A stretch of DNA of 64,000 bases from Demequina lignilytica. GTDB taxonomy: Bacteria > Actinomycetota > Actinomycetes > Actinomycetales > Demequinaceae. A program made the translations under genes and the position numbers. Location: NCBI RefSeq assembly GCF_030418305.1, contig NZ_JAUHPX010000001.1:496001-560000 (forward strand). The letters run 5' to 3'. Below are positions 49,248 through 58,645 of the stretch, piece after piece; positions within the stretch are counted from its first letter, which is position 1, and every line of letters starts with the position of its first letter. The notes beneath the pieces are model-generated. The model did not search any database. It was not told the DNA's origin and worked only from the letters and a program-made list of their open reading frames with translations.

Positions 49248-49768
49248 GCCGCACCTCCTGGACCGACCTGCTCCGGCGCATCGTCGCCGCGATCCGCACC
49301 ACACCGGCGCCGGGGAGGCGCGCCGGGGCGCAGACCCCTGCGGCGCGTGCCGCACGCACCGCGGCCTACCCCGGCGACTTCACCGGTCGACCGCGCGTCG
49401 CGTACCGACCGCAGCTCGACGGCGATCCCGACCCCGGCGAGGTCGTGTGGACCTGGGTCCCGTTCGAGGAGGACCACGCGCAGGGCAAGGATCGCCCCGT
49501 CCTCCTGATCGGGCACGACGGCCCGTGGCTGCTCGCGCTCATGCTGTCGAGCAAGGACCATGACGCCGACGCCCGCGACGAGGCGCGCTGGGGCCGGTAC
49601 TGGATGGACATCGGGTCGGGTCCATGGGACAGTCGGGGGCGCCCGAGCGAGGTCCGGCTCGACCGGATCATCCGGGTCGACCCTGGGGCCGTGCGGCGCG
49701 AGGGCGCGGTGCTCGATCGCGCGACCTTCGATCGGGTCGCGGACTCGCTCAAGAGGCACCATCCCTGA
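49244..49768 (+). CDS. PemK/MazF-like protein without antitoxin partner
   Basis: 174 residues from a GTG overlapping the previous stop (GTGA). A basic N-terminus of about 50 residues is followed by PDPGEVVWTWVPFEEDHAQGKDRPVLLIG, the start of the PemK/MazF fold, and LMLSSKDHD. No antitoxin gene is on either side. Such solitary forms with an N-terminal extension are found near rpsT in actinobacteria (from memory). RNase activity is not certain. Confidence 0.75.
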   Translation: MSRTSWTDLLRRIVAAIRTTPAPGRRAGAQTPAARAARTAAYPGDFTGRPRVAYRPQLDGDPDPGEVVWTWVPFEEDHAQGKDRPVLLIGHDGPWLLALMLSSKDHDADARDEARWGRYWMDIGSGPWDSRGRPSEVRLDRIIRVDPGAVRREGAVLDRATFDRVADSLKRHHP

Positions 49769-49774
49769 TATGAT
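49766..49774 (+). promoter_or_regulatory. Extended -10 promoter of rpsT
   Basis: TGATATGAT contains an extended -10 TG and TATGAT (49769-49774), 70 bases before the rpsT GTG. The -35 is poor. It overlaps the end of the PemK-like gene. Confidence 0.5.
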
Positions 49775-49843
49775 TTCCGTTCGTGTGTGAGCGCCTGCTC
49801 GCGCTCCACCCCGAAACTTTCCCAGAAACGCAGAAGGAACGCT

Positions 49844-50104
49844 GTGGCAAACATCAAGTCGAAGATCAAGCGCATCGGCACCAACGAGAAGGCGCGCCTG
49901 CGCAACGTCGCCGTCAAGTCCGAGCTGAAGACCAACGTCCGCAAGGTGCGCGAGGCCATCGCCGCCGGCGACAAGGCCTCCGCCGAGACCGCCCTTAAGA
50001 CCGCCTCCGTCAAGCTCGACAAGGCCGTGTCGAAGGGCGTCATCCACAAGAACCAGGCCGCGAACCGCAAGTCCGCGCTGGCGAAGCAGGTCGCCGCGCT
50101 CTGA
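49844..50104 (+). CDS. rpsT: 30S ribosomal protein S20
   Basis: 86 residues from the GTG at 49844 with AAGGA upstream. [21 protein letters not shown] and [16 protein letters not shown] are the conserved ends of S20. It binds 16S rRNA early in 30S assembly. Divergent lepA and convergent holA are its usual neighbours, separated here by inserted c-di-GMP genes. Confidence 0.96.
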   Translation: MANIKSKIKRIGTNEKARLRNVAVKSELKTNVRKVREAIAAGDKASAETALKTASVKLDKAVSKGVIHKNQAANRKSALAKQVAAL

Positions 50105-50119
50105 CGGTTCGAGCACCCG

Positions 50120-50152
50120 ACGCCCCGATGCGCCCCTGGCGCGCCGGGGCGT
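50120..50152 (+). terminator. rpsT terminator
   Basis: Arms ACGCCCCG/CGGGGCGT extend inward through GCGC pairs around a CCCTG loop, 16 bases after the rpsT stop. Confidence 0.75.
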
Positions 50153-50227
50153 TCGTGCGTTCGGGCTGAGGAGCATCGTCCGAGGCAGATGCTTTCATCC
50201 TCGACTTTCGTGGACTAGTGTCAAGGT

Positions 50228-50908
50228 GTGACCTCCCCCCACGGTCTCCGCCTCTGGCACCCCCCGCACCTGCCGCGCCACGGCACCGGCAGCGCGATCG
50301 GCCGCCAGCCGATCGTCACGGCCGGCCGCGCCGTCCGCGGCTACGAGCTGCTCTACCGAGCCCCCGGCCACGACGGGCTTCCCGTCGACCGGTGGCCGGC
50401 ACGGTTCCAGGACCGCGCGACGGAGCACGTGATCGCGTTCGACGCCCGGGACGGGCGCGCCGTCGCGGCACCGCACCCGTCCTTCATCAACTTCTCGCGC
50501 TCCTACCTGCTGAACGAGCCCGGCACCATGGGATGCGATCCCGCGCGCGTGGTGATCGAGGTGGTCGAGTCGGCCCACGCCGACGCGACGCTCGTGCGCC
50601 GGCTGATGGCGCTCCGGGACCTGGGGTTCCGCCTCGCCCTCGACGACTTCGTCGGCACCGAGTCGCAGCTGACGCTGCTGGGGCTGGTCGACTTCGTCAA
50701 GATCGACGTGCGCGACCTCACCCGCCAAGGGACGCGCCTGGCCGACTCGGCACGCCTCCACGGCGCTACGCTGATCGCCGAGCGGGTCGAGGACCAGCCG
50801 ATGCTCGAGCTGTGCGCGCGCTCGGGCTTCGACCTGTTCCAAGGGTTCCTGTTCGGCGAGGTCGAGGTCATCGAGCGTGCCGGCGTGGCCGACGAGGGGG
50901 CGGCGTAG
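50228..50908 (+). CDS. Stand-alone EAL-domain protein (putative c-di-GMP phosphodiesterase)
   Basis: 226 residues from a GTG. IGRQPIVTAGRAVRGYELLYR replaces the usual EAL with ELL, as in EAL-HDOD (YuxH-like) proteins, but no HDOD domain follows. Expected catalytic residues appear in order: E (YELL), N (FINFSR), E (VIEVVES), DD (LALDDF), K (FVKIDV), E (LIAERVED), Q (FQGFLFG). Activity is therefore plausible. It lies 3' of rpsT, 1 kb from the PAS-GGDEF-EAL gene, and converges on holA. Confidence 0.82.
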   Translation: MTSPHGLRLWHPPHLPRHGTGSAIGRQPIVTAGRAVRGYELLYRAPGHDGLPVDRWPARFQDRATEHVIAFDARDGRAVAAPHPSFINFSRSYLLNEPGTMGCDPARVVIEVVESAHADATLVRRLMALRDLGFRLALDDFVGTESQLTLLGLVDFVKIDVRDLTRQGTRLADSARLHGATLIAERVEDQPMLELCARSGFDLFQGFLFGEVEVIERAGVADEGAA

Positions 50909-50929
50909 CGCCCCGTCCCGACCGGGGCG

Positions 50930-51919
50930 TCAGCGCCCCGACGCGAGCGAGGCCACGGTGCGGACCGCCCGCTCGAGCGCGAAGCCGGGCGCGCGCGACG
51001 CCCCTTTGATCTCCGCGTCCGCCTGCGCCACGGCCTGGACGGCGAGCGCCAGGGACTCGGCGTCCCAGCGCTGCAGCTCGCGACGGGCCCGATCCACCTG
51101 CCACGGCTGGATCCCGAGGTCCTTGGTCGGGTCGAGGCGCCGTCCGCGCGCGGCGCCGACCTTGATCAGCGTGCGCAGCTTGCTCGCGAGCGCCGCGACC
51201 AGGGGCACGGGGTCGGTGCCGGTCGACAGGGCGTGACGCACGAGGGCGATCGCCTCACCGCCCTTGCCGGCGATGGCCGCGTCCGCGACGGCGAAGCCGG
51301 TGGCGTTGACCCGCGTGCCGTAGTAGCGGGCGACCACCTGCTCGTCGATCGGCCCCGACACGTCGCTGATCAGCTGGGCGCACGCCGCCGCGATCTCCGC
51401 GACGTCCGAGCCGATCGCGTCGACCAGCGCACGCACCGCGCGCGCGCCCGTGGGCCTGCCCGCGCGCTCGAACTCGCCGGCCGCGAAGTCGACCAGGTCC
51501 GCGTCCTTCTTGATCGCCGGGCACGTGTACTCGGGCGCGTTCCCCTTGCGCAGCGTGTCGAGCAGCTTCTTCCCCCGCACCCCGCCGCCGTGCAGCAGGA
51601 CGACCACGCACTCGGGATCCGGTCCCGCCACGTACGCGAGCGAGTCCTGCAGGAAGTCGTCGCTCATCGCCTCGACCGCCTCGACGATCACGAGGCCCGG
51701 CTCGGCGAACAGGGAGGGGCTGGTGGCCGCCTGAAGCTGGCCTCGCGAGTACCCCGCGGCATCGAGCCGGGTGATCTCGATCTCCCCTCGCTTGCGCATC
51801 GCCGCGACGATGCGCTCGACCGCACGCGAGGCGAGCACCGCCTCGGGGCCGGACACCAGCACCACGGGAGCGGGCGCCGCACGATGCCACGTCGCCTCCA
51901 CCGCCTGTCTCGCCGCCAC
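50930..51919 (-). CDS. holA: DNA polymerase III delta subunit
   Basis: 329 residues from the GTG at 51919; a GTG at 51949 overlapping comEC is an alternative. PVVLVSGPEAVLASRAVERI opens the AAA+-like fold, SLFAEPGLVIVEAVE and VVVLLHGGGVRGKKLLDTL follow, and the C-terminal collar domain contains LGIQPWQVDRARRELQRW. It opens the beta clamp in the clamp loader. Follows comEC as in most actinobacteria. Confidence 0.92.
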   Translation of the reverse strand: MAARQAVEATWHRAAPAPVVLVSGPEAVLASRAVERIVAAMRKRGEIEITRLDAAGYSRGQLQAATSPSLFAEPGLVIVEAVEAMSDDFLQDSLAYVAGPDPECVVVLLHGGGVRGKKLLDTLRKGNAPEYTCPAIKKDADLVDFAAGEFERAGRPTGARAVRALVDAIGSDVAEIAAACAQLISDVSGPIDEQVVARYYGTRVNATGFAVADAAIAGKGGEAIALVRHALSTGTDPVPLVAALASKLRTLIKVGAARGRRLDPTKDLGIQPWQVDRARRELQRWDAESLALAVQAVAQADAEIKGASRAPGFALERAVRTVASLASGR

Positions 51920-51924
51920 GGGGA

Positions 51925-54249
51925 CTAGCCTGCCACGCCGCTCGGACACGGCCGGACCAGCCCGACTCCCCCGCCGACCGGCGCGAGCAGGATGTCGCCG
52001 CAGAGGTCGGTGCGCAGCACCGGAGTGCCGGCGAGCAGCGCCAGGGTCGCGGGCGCGGGATGGCCATGGCGGTTGCCCTCCCCCGCGGAGATCACGGCGA
52101 CGCGTGACGCGACCGCCGCGACGAGCCTCGGGTCCTGCACCGCCGAGCCATGGTGGGCGACCTTCAGCACGTCGACCGACAGCGCCGCGGAGGTGGTCGC
52201 GAGGCCCGACAGCAGCCGCGCCTGCCCGTCGAGCTCGAGGTCGCCCAGCGCGAGCGTGGCGAGCCCGCCCGCGCCGGAGGAGGCCTCGATCAGGGTCACG
52301 ATGCTCGAGTCGTTGAGCGCGGTCCCATCGCGGCTCGCGGGCACGGGGCCCGCCTGCAGCACCGTCACGGCGACGCCGCCGAGCACGGTCCTCGTGCCGG
52401 CGTCCGGCGCCGGCCTCGCGTGTGCCGCGCCACGTGCGTCGGCCACCGTGGCGGCGCTCGCCCCGGGAGGGAGCCAGACGTCCCGCACCGCCACCCGCCT
52501 GGTCAGCTCCTCGACTCCGCCGACGTGGTCGTCGTGATCATGGGTGAGGATCAGGAGGTCCACCGCGCGCACGCCGAGCCGCCGCAGGCAGTCCCCCGAC
52601 CCGTCGCCCGGCGGCCCCGCATCCACCATCACCACGGCGCCCCCGGCGCTCACCACCAGCGCGTCACCCTGGCCGACGTCGCAGGCGGCGACCATCCACC
52701 CGCGCGCGGCGCCTCCGAGCGCGGGCGGGAGCAGGCCGGGCGCCACGACCAGGGCGATCAGCCCGAGGTGCGCTCCGAGCGCCAGGCGCGGCGCGACGCC
52801 CGCGAGGGCAAGAGGCGCGGCGGCGACCAGCGCCAGCACGGCGCCGGCGACGCCGCCGGGCCATCGCAGGTCGCCTCCCGGGGCCGCGGCGAACGCCCGC
52901 GCGGCGAGCGCGATCGGCCATGCCGCCCAGGAGGCGAGCTGTGCACACGCGGCTGCCGCGACCGGAGCGGCCGGAGCAACCACGAGCGCGGCCAGGCCGG
53001 CGAGCGTGACCGGGGCGGCGAACGGCGCGGCGACAGCGTTGGCGGCGACCGCCCACGGGCCCACATCCGCACCGATCGACGCGAGCAGCGGGAGGCAGGC
53101 CGCCTGCGCGGCGACCGTCATCGCGATCGCGTGCGCCAGCCACCCGTGGAGCCGCCGCGACAGCGGCACGGCGAGCGCGGGCGCCACGACCCCGATCGCG
53201 AGGACCGCGGCCACGGACAGGGCGAAGCCCAGGTCCGAGGCGAGCCGGGGCGAGACCACCACCAGCACTGTGACCACGGCGGCGAGCGCGGGAACCGCCC
53301 GCGACGGGCGGCCGACGGCCAGCGCCGCGGCGGCGACCGCGGCGGTCCCGACCGCGCGCGCCACCGACCCGCCTCCGTCGACCACGGAGGCCAGCGCGAG
53401 GGCGCTGCCGACCACCGCCACGGCGATGACGGCGCGGGCCGCGCGTGCCCGCCGTGCGACGGCCACCACCGCGCCCGCCACGATGGCGAAGTGCGCGCCG
53501 GAGACCGCCGTCAGGTGGGCGAGGCCGCTCACCCGGAGCTCGGCGAGCTGCGCGGCCGGCACCGCGGCGTCGTCGCCCGTGACCATGCCGTGCACGAGCC
53601 CGCGGGTCGGCTGCGGGAGACCCGAGGCGGCGAGCGCGAAGCCGGACCGCGCCCGGATCACCGCGGCGGACCACCCCGCGGGCGGGTCCCGCGCGAGCAC
53701 CACCGCGTCGCGCACCAGCGCGGCACGACGCGGCGTGGCGCCGGAGACGACCCTGCCGGCCACGACGAGGGTGTCGCCCACCGCGGCCTCCACCACCGCC
53801 TCGCCCGGCACGCCGCCCGCGGCGTCGTCGAGCGCCACGCCCACCGCGCCCGACGCGGCCGCCCGCGATCCCTCCGCCTCGCGACCCCACGACGCGGCGG
53901 AGAGCTCGACCCACGTCGAGCCCGCTCCTCCGCGCACCTCGAGGACGCGTCCCTCGAGGACGATGCGGTCGCCCACCGGCGCCCATGCGCGCGCATCGGC
54001 CGCGGCCACCGCCGTGGCCATGGCGGCAGATCCGGCGACCGCCGCCACGACCGCCGCCGCGGCGGCCGCGCGGGTGCGGCCGGCCGGCTCTCCCGGCCGC
54101 CGTCTCCGCAGACCCGCCGCGCCGATCACCAGGACGACGGCCAGGCCGACGATCGCCCACCGCCGGGGCGCGGGCCCCGCCACAGCGAGCAGCGAGCCCG
54201 ACCAGGCCGCGACCGCGGCGGGCACCAGGCGCGCATCGTGGCCGTTCAC
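51925..54249 (-). CDS. comEC: ComEC/Rec2-family competence membrane protein
   Basis: 774 residues. N-terminal membrane helices and an OB-like extracytoplasmic part, a central competence domain with about eight helices (GLAHLTAVSGAHFAIVAGAV), and a C-terminal metallo-beta-lactamase domain with LLILTHDHDDHVGGVEEL and VLKVAHHGSAVQDP. The protein forms the DNA uptake channel in transformable bacteria. Actinobacteria often carry comEA-comEC with no shown competence. Confidence 0.93.
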   Translation of the reverse strand: MNGHDARLVPAAVAAWSGSLLAVAGPAPRRWAIVGLAVVLVIGAAGLRRRRPGEPAGRTRAAAAAAVVAAVAGSAAMATAVAAADARAWAPVGDRIVLEGRVLEVRGGAGSTWVELSAASWGREAEGSRAAASGAVGVALDDAAGGVPGEAVVEAAVGDTLVVAGRVVSGATPRRAALVRDAVVLARDPPAGWSAAVIRARSGFALAASGLPQPTRGLVHGMVTGDDAAVPAAQLAELRVSGLAHLTAVSGAHFAIVAGAVVAVARRARAARAVIAVAVVGSALALASVVDGGGSVARAVGTAAVAAAALAVGRPSRAVPALAAVVTVLVVVSPRLASDLGFALSVAAVLAIGVVAPALAVPLSRRLHGWLAHAIAMTVAAQAACLPLLASIGADVGPWAVAANAVAAPFAAPVTLAGLAALVVAPAAPVAAAACAQLASWAAWPIALAARAFAAAPGGDLRWPGGVAGAVLALVAAAPLALAGVAPRLALGAHLGLIALVVAPGLLPPALGGAARGWMVAACDVGQGDALVVSAGGAVVMVDAGPPGDGSGDCLRRLGVRAVDLLILTHDHDDHVGGVEELTRRVAVRDVWLPPGASAATVADARGAAHARPAPDAGTRTVLGGVAVTVLQAGPVPASRDGTALNDSSIVTLIEASSGAGGLATLALGDLELDGQARLLSGLATTSAALSVDVLKVAHHGSAVQDPRLVAAVASRVAVISAGEGNRHGHPAPATLALLAGTPVLRTDLCGDILLAPVGGGVGLVRPCPSGVAG

Positions 54250-54926
54250 CCGACGGTCGCGACGTCGGCGATGCCCGCGAGGATCGCGGGCCCGACCCCG
54301 GGCACCCGTCCCAGGTCCTCGACCGTCGTGAACGGCCCGTTGGCCTCCCGATCGGCGGTGATCCGCGCGGCCAGCACCGGGCCGACCCCCGGCAGCCCCT
54401 CGAGCGCGGCAGGGTCGGCACGGTTGAGATCGATCCTCCCGTCGGCGACCGCCTCACCCTCGACGGCGACCACGACGTGCTCGCCGTCCTGGACGGGCCG
54501 GGCGAGGTTCACGCTCGACTCGTCCGCCGCCGCCAGCATCCCGCCCGCGGCCTCGACCGCGTCCGCCACCCGTGCGCCTGCCGCGAGCTCGACGAGCCCG
54601 GGCGCGGCGACCGACCCGCTCACATGGACCAGCACCCGCGCGTCGGCGCCGGCGGAGGAGGACGGCACGAGCGCCGGCGAGGAGACCGAGGCGTCAGGGA
54701 GGGGGACGGCCCCGGGATCGCGCAGGCCCCACCACGCCACCGCGCCGACGAGCACGATCACGACGACGGCGGTGGCCGCGGCACGCGGCTCGATGCGCCA
54801 GCGGGCGCGACCGGCCGCCGCGCCGCGCGACTCGGGCTCGACCCCATGCGTGCGCGCGTAGGCACGCTGCGCCGCCTGCTCGAGCCCTCGTGCCCATCGC
54901 GCCTCGACGGCGTCCGCATCGTCCAT
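54246..54926 (-). CDS. comEA: ComEA-type helix-hairpin-helix DNA-binding protein
   Basis: 226 residues. A basic cytoplasmic start, one membrane helix (ATAVVVIVLVGAVAWWGL), a SLBB-like domain (VLVHVSGSVAAPGLVEL), and a C-terminal double HhH (IDLNRADPAALEGLPGVGPVLAARI, LGRVPGVGPAILAGIADV). It binds incoming DNA outside the membrane. ATGA overlap with comEC. Confidence 0.93.
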   Translation of the reverse strand: MDDADAVEARWARGLEQAAQRAYARTHGVEPESRGAAAGRARWRIEPRAAATAVVVIVLVGAVAWWGLRDPGAVPLPDASVSSPALVPSSSAGADARVLVHVSGSVAAPGLVELAAGARVADAVEAAGGMLAAADESSVNLARPVQDGEHVVVAVEGEAVADGRIDLNRADPAALEGLPGVGPVLAARITADREANGPFTTVEDLGRVPGVGPAILAGIADVATVG

Positions 54927-55061
54927 GCGGCGACGCTAGGGCGGCGTCCCCGTCGCCGGGCCCTGCGGCACCCGACACGGGGATCGCTCGGTGCAGCGCG
55001 ACGGCCGGGGACATCTCACCCGGTCGCGCGCGGCGCTCAGCCACGCCGCGCGAACGAGCGG

Positions 55062-55922
55062 TCAGCCGGGCGGCGCGTCGAGCGTCGCCAGCGGCGCCAC
55101 CATCGCGGCCACCGTCCCCGGGCCGGTGTGCGCCGCGAGCACCGCGCTGACGGGTCCGTCGACCGCCAGATCCGCGGCCGAGCCGTCGACATCGAGCTCC
55201 CAGTGCGCACCCGCGTGCAGGACCGCGAGCCCCACCGGCGCCCCGAGGCCGCGCGCCGATGCGAGCGCCGCCCCGATCTCCTGGGCGATCGCCGACCTGG
55301 CGCGCGCGCCGGAGCGGGCTCGCGACCGCGGCGCGATCCGGCCGTCCTCCACCGCGAGCACCGGGCGGATCCCCAGCACCCTGCCGGCGGCGGCCACCGC
55401 GGGGCCGATGCGTCCCCCGCGGCGCAGATGGTCGAGGGTCTCGACGGTGAACAGGCAGGTCGACCGCTCGGCGGTCCACCTCGCGGCGGCGGCGACCTGG
55501 GCGAGCGTGCCGCCCGCGGATGACGCGCGAGCCGCGGCGATCGCCGCGAGCCCCTGCGCCATCGCCACCGTGCGCGAGTCGACGACCTCGACGGCGAGGC
55601 CGCCGGCGGTCGACGCCGCGACCGCCGAGGCGTAGGTCCCGGACAGCTCGGACGAGAGCGTCACGACCACCACGCCGCTCGCCCCGGCGGCCGCCTCGGA
55701 GCGGATGGCCTCCAGGAACGCCTCGGACGACGGCTGCGACGTGGTGACGTCGCACCCGGCCTCCAGGTGCGCGATCACCTGGTCAGGCGTGATGTCGACG
55801 CCCTCGAGGAAGGGCTCGCCGTCCACGATGATCTGCATCGGCACCACCCGGATGCCATGGCGTGCCGCGACCTCGGCGGGCAGCGAGGCCGCCGAGTCCG
55901 TGACGACGCCGATGCCAGCCAT
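55062..55922 (-). CDS. DegV-family fatty-acid-binding protein
   Basis: 286 residues. GVVTDSAASLPAEVAARHGIRVVPMQIIVDGEPFLEGVDIT is the DegV start and TSQPSSEAFLEAI carries the Thr-Ser that contacts the lipid carboxylate. Members (FakB-like) present fatty acids to a kinase. Four bases after leuS and upstream of comEA, a common order. Confidence 0.92.
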   Translation of the reverse strand: MAGIGVVTDSAASLPAEVAARHGIRVVPMQIIVDGEPFLEGVDITPDQVIAHLEAGCDVTTSQPSSEAFLEAIRSEAAAGASGVVVVTLSSELSGTYASAVAASTAGGLAVEVVDSRTVAMAQGLAAIAAARASSAGGTLAQVAAAARWTAERSTCLFTVETLDHLRRGGRIGPAVAAAGRVLGIRPVLAVEDGRIAPRSRARSGARARSAIAQEIGAALASARGLGAPVGLAVLHAGAHWELDVDGSAADLAVDGPVSAVLAAHTGPGTVAAMVAPLATLDAPPG

Positions 55923-55925
55923 GGG

Positions 55926-58427
55926 TCAGGCCGTGACGATGTTGACCAGCTTGGGCGCGCGCACGATGACCGTGCGGATGCCCGCGTCGCCGATCGCCCG
56001 CACCGCGCCCGGTGCCGCGAGCGCGAGCTCACGGAGCTCGTCCTGGCTGATGCCCGGGGGAACCTCGAGGCGGTCCCTCACCTTGCCCATTACCTGGACG
56101 ATGCAGGTGACGGTCTCCTCGACCAGCAGCGACTCGTCGACGGCCGGGTAGGTCGCCAGCGCCACGTCCTGGTGGCCGAGCATGCTCCACATGTCCTCGG
56201 CGCAGTACGGCGCGAAGAGGCTGAGGAGGATGGTGACCACCTCGGAGGCCTCGCGGACCGCCGGGTCCGCGGGCCCGGCGCCGCCGTCGATGGCCTTGCG
56301 GGTGGCGTTGACCAGCTCCATGACGCGCGCGACCACGACGTTGAACTTGAAGCCCTCGACCAGCTCCTGCGACTCGGCCAGGGTCCGGTGCGTGACGGCC
56401 CGCAGCGCGGCGTCCCCGCTCGCCGGGTCGACGCCCGGCTCGGAGGTCACATCGCGGGCGAGGCGCCACGCGCGGGCGAGGAACTTCGCGGACCCGGCCG
56501 GCGAGACGTCAGCCCAGTCGATGTCGTCCTCCGGCGGCCCGGCGAACGCCATGGTGAGGCGGATCGAGTCGACGCCGAACTCGTCGAGCTGCTCGGACAG
56601 GCGCACCAGGTTGCCGCGGGACTTCGACATCGCGGAGCCGTCCATCTGGACCATGCCCTGGTTGAGGAGCGCGGAGAAGGGCTCGCCGAAGTCGATCATC
56701 CCCATGTCCCTGAGCGCCTTGGTGAAGAAGCGCGCGTACAGCAGGTGGAGGATCGCGTGGGTCACACCGCCGACGTACTGGTCGATGGGCGCCCAGCGCT
56801 TCGCCTGGACCGGGTCGAACGGCCCGTCGGTCTTCTGGGGAGACAGGAACCGCAGGAAGTACCAGGACGAGTCGACGAAGGTGTCCATGGTGTCGGTGTC
56901 GCGCAGGGCGGCACCGCCGCAGGTCGGGCAGGTGGTGTTCACCCAGTCCGTGGCGGCCGCCAGCGGCGACTGCCCCTTGGGCTTGAGGTCGAGGCCCTCG
57001 GCCGGCGGCAGCGTCACGGGGAGCTGGTCGTCGGGGACCGGGACCTCGCCGCAGGTCTCGCAGTGGACGATCGGGATGGGCGTGCCCCAGTAGCGCTGGC
57101 GCGAGATGAGCCAGTCGCGCAGGCGGTAGTTCGTGGAGGCGTGGCCGGTGCCGGCCGCCTCGAGCTCGGCCGTGATCGCGGCGATCGCCTCAGCCTTCGC
57201 GAGGCCGTTCAGCGCCTCCGAGTTGACCAGCACGCCGTCGCCCGTCGCGGCGACGCCCGTCTCGACGGGGTCGCCGAACGGCTCGCCCGCATCGTCCCGG
57301 CAGTCGAGGACCACCCGGACCGGCAGGTCCATCGCGCGAGCGAAGTCGAGGTCGCGCTGGTCGTGAGCCGGCACCGCCATGATCGCGCCGTGACCGTAGT
57401 CCGCGAGGACGTAGTCCGATGCCCAGATGGGCAGGCGCTCGCCGTTGACCGGGTTGATGCCGTAGCGCTGCAGGAACACGCCGGTCTTCGGCCGGTCGGT
57501 GGAGAGGCGGTCGATCTCGTTCTCACCCTTGACGCGCTCGACGTACGCCGCGAACTCGGCCCGGGTCGCGTCGTCCGCGCCCTCGGCCAGCTCGGCCGCG
57601 AGGTCGGAGTCCGCCGCGACCACCATGAACGTCGCGCCGTACAGGGTGTCGGGGCGCGTCGTGTAGATGGCGATCGGCTCGTCGCGGCCCTCGATCGTGA
57701 ACGACACGTCGGCTCCCGCGGAGCGGCCGATCCAGTTGCGCTGCATCGCGATCACCTTGGACGGCCACGAGCCGCGCAGGTTCTCCAGCTCGTCGAGCAG
57801 CTCGTCGGCGTACTCGGTGACCTTGAAGTACCACTGGGTGAGCTTCTTCTTGGTGACCGCGGTGTCGCATCGCTCGCACAGCCCGTTCACGACCTGCTCG
57901 TTCGCGAGCACCGTCTGGTCGTTCGGGCACCAGTTGACCTGGCTGGGCTTGCGGTAGGCGAGGCCGCGCTCGAACAGCCGCGTGAAGATCCACTGGTTCC
58001 AGCGGTAGTAGTCGGGACGATGCGTCATCAGGACGCGGTCCCAGTCGAAGGAGCACGCGTAGCGCTTCATCGACGCCTTCTGCTGCGCGATGTTGTCCTC
58101 GGTCCAGCCGGCGGGGTCGACCCCGCGCTTGATCGCCGCGTTCTCCGCGGGCAGGCCGAAGGAGTCCCAGCCGATGGGGTGGAGGACGTTGTAGCCCTTC
58201 TGCACCCAGTGGCGCGAGATCACGTCGCCGAGGGCGTAGGCCTCCGCGTGGCCCATGTGAAGGTCGCCCGAGGGGTACGGGAACATGTCCAGCACGTACT
58301 TGGTGGGACGCGCATCGTCCTCGCGGCCCGAGCGGAAGGGCTGGCGCTCCTCCCACACGGGGAGCCAGCGGTCCTCGATGGCGCGGAAGTCGTAGCGGTG
58401 CTCGTCGGTCTGGGGCGTCTCGGTCAC
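55926..58427 (-). CDS. leuS: Leucyl-tRNA synthetase
   Basis: 833 residues. Class I HIGH motif as HMGH (57-60, [14 protein letters not shown]), a zinc-like [13 protein letters not shown], the CP1 editing domain ([16 protein letters not shown]), and MSKS in [13 protein letters not shown] near residue 597-600. It charges tRNA-Leu, and so feeds the same signal read by the leuA leader peptide at 33594. Confidence 0.96.
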   Translation of the reverse strand: MTETPQTDEHRYDFRAIEDRWLPVWEERQPFRSGREDDARPTKYVLDMFPYPSGDLHMGHAEAYALGDVISRHWVQKGYNVLHPIGWDSFGLPAENAAIKRGVDPAGWTEDNIAQQKASMKRYACSFDWDRVLMTHRPDYYRWNQWIFTRLFERGLAYRKPSQVNWCPNDQTVLANEQVVNGLCERCDTAVTKKKLTQWYFKVTEYADELLDELENLRGSWPSKVIAMQRNWIGRSAGADVSFTIEGRDEPIAIYTTRPDTLYGATFMVVAADSDLAAELAEGADDATRAEFAAYVERVKGENEIDRLSTDRPKTGVFLQRYGINPVNGERLPIWASDYVLADYGHGAIMAVPAHDQRDLDFARAMDLPVRVVLDCRDDAGEPFGDPVETGVAATGDGVLVNSEALNGLAKAEAIAAITAELEAAGTGHASTNYRLRDWLISRQRYWGTPIPIVHCETCGEVPVPDDQLPVTLPPAEGLDLKPKGQSPLAAATDWVNTTCPTCGGAALRDTDTMDTFVDSSWYFLRFLSPQKTDGPFDPVQAKRWAPIDQYVGGVTHAILHLLYARFFTKALRDMGMIDFGEPFSALLNQGMVQMDGSAMSKSRGNLVRLSEQLDEFGVDSIRLTMAFAGPPEDDIDWADVSPAGSAKFLARAWRLARDVTSEPGVDPASGDAALRAVTHRTLAESQELVEGFKFNVVVARVMELVNATRKAIDGGAGPADPAVREASEVVTILLSLFAPYCAEDMWSMLGHQDVALATYPAVDESLLVEETVTCIVQVMGKVRDRLEVPPGISQDELRELALAAPGAVRAIGDAGIRTVIVRAPKLVNIVTA

Positions 58428-58645
58428 CCCAGGATTCTAGCGAGCGCTCGGGACCCCTCGATATGACCCCGTCGGAGGCCTCCGGAGCGCCCGCGCCGCG
58501 TGACATTCCTCACACGTGTCGCACAGTTCGGGCCCGACGTGGCCAAAGTCACACCGTTATCGGCTTACATACCAGCCCCATTGTGCCGTTAATGGTGCCG
58601 GACAGATCGCCCAATCACTCTTCAACCGGGCGTGAAGGAGGCACC

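Noticed and set aside
49244-49768. Type II toxin-antitoxin module
   Set aside because: No small antitoxin gene precedes or follows the PemK-like protein; its start overlaps the GGDEF/EAL stop instead.
58428-58645. c-di-AMP (ydaO) riboswitch before the secreted CAP protein
   Set aside because: The 218-base leader lacks the conserved core of that riboswitch, and I see no other known riboswitch; only weak promoter-like stretches are present.
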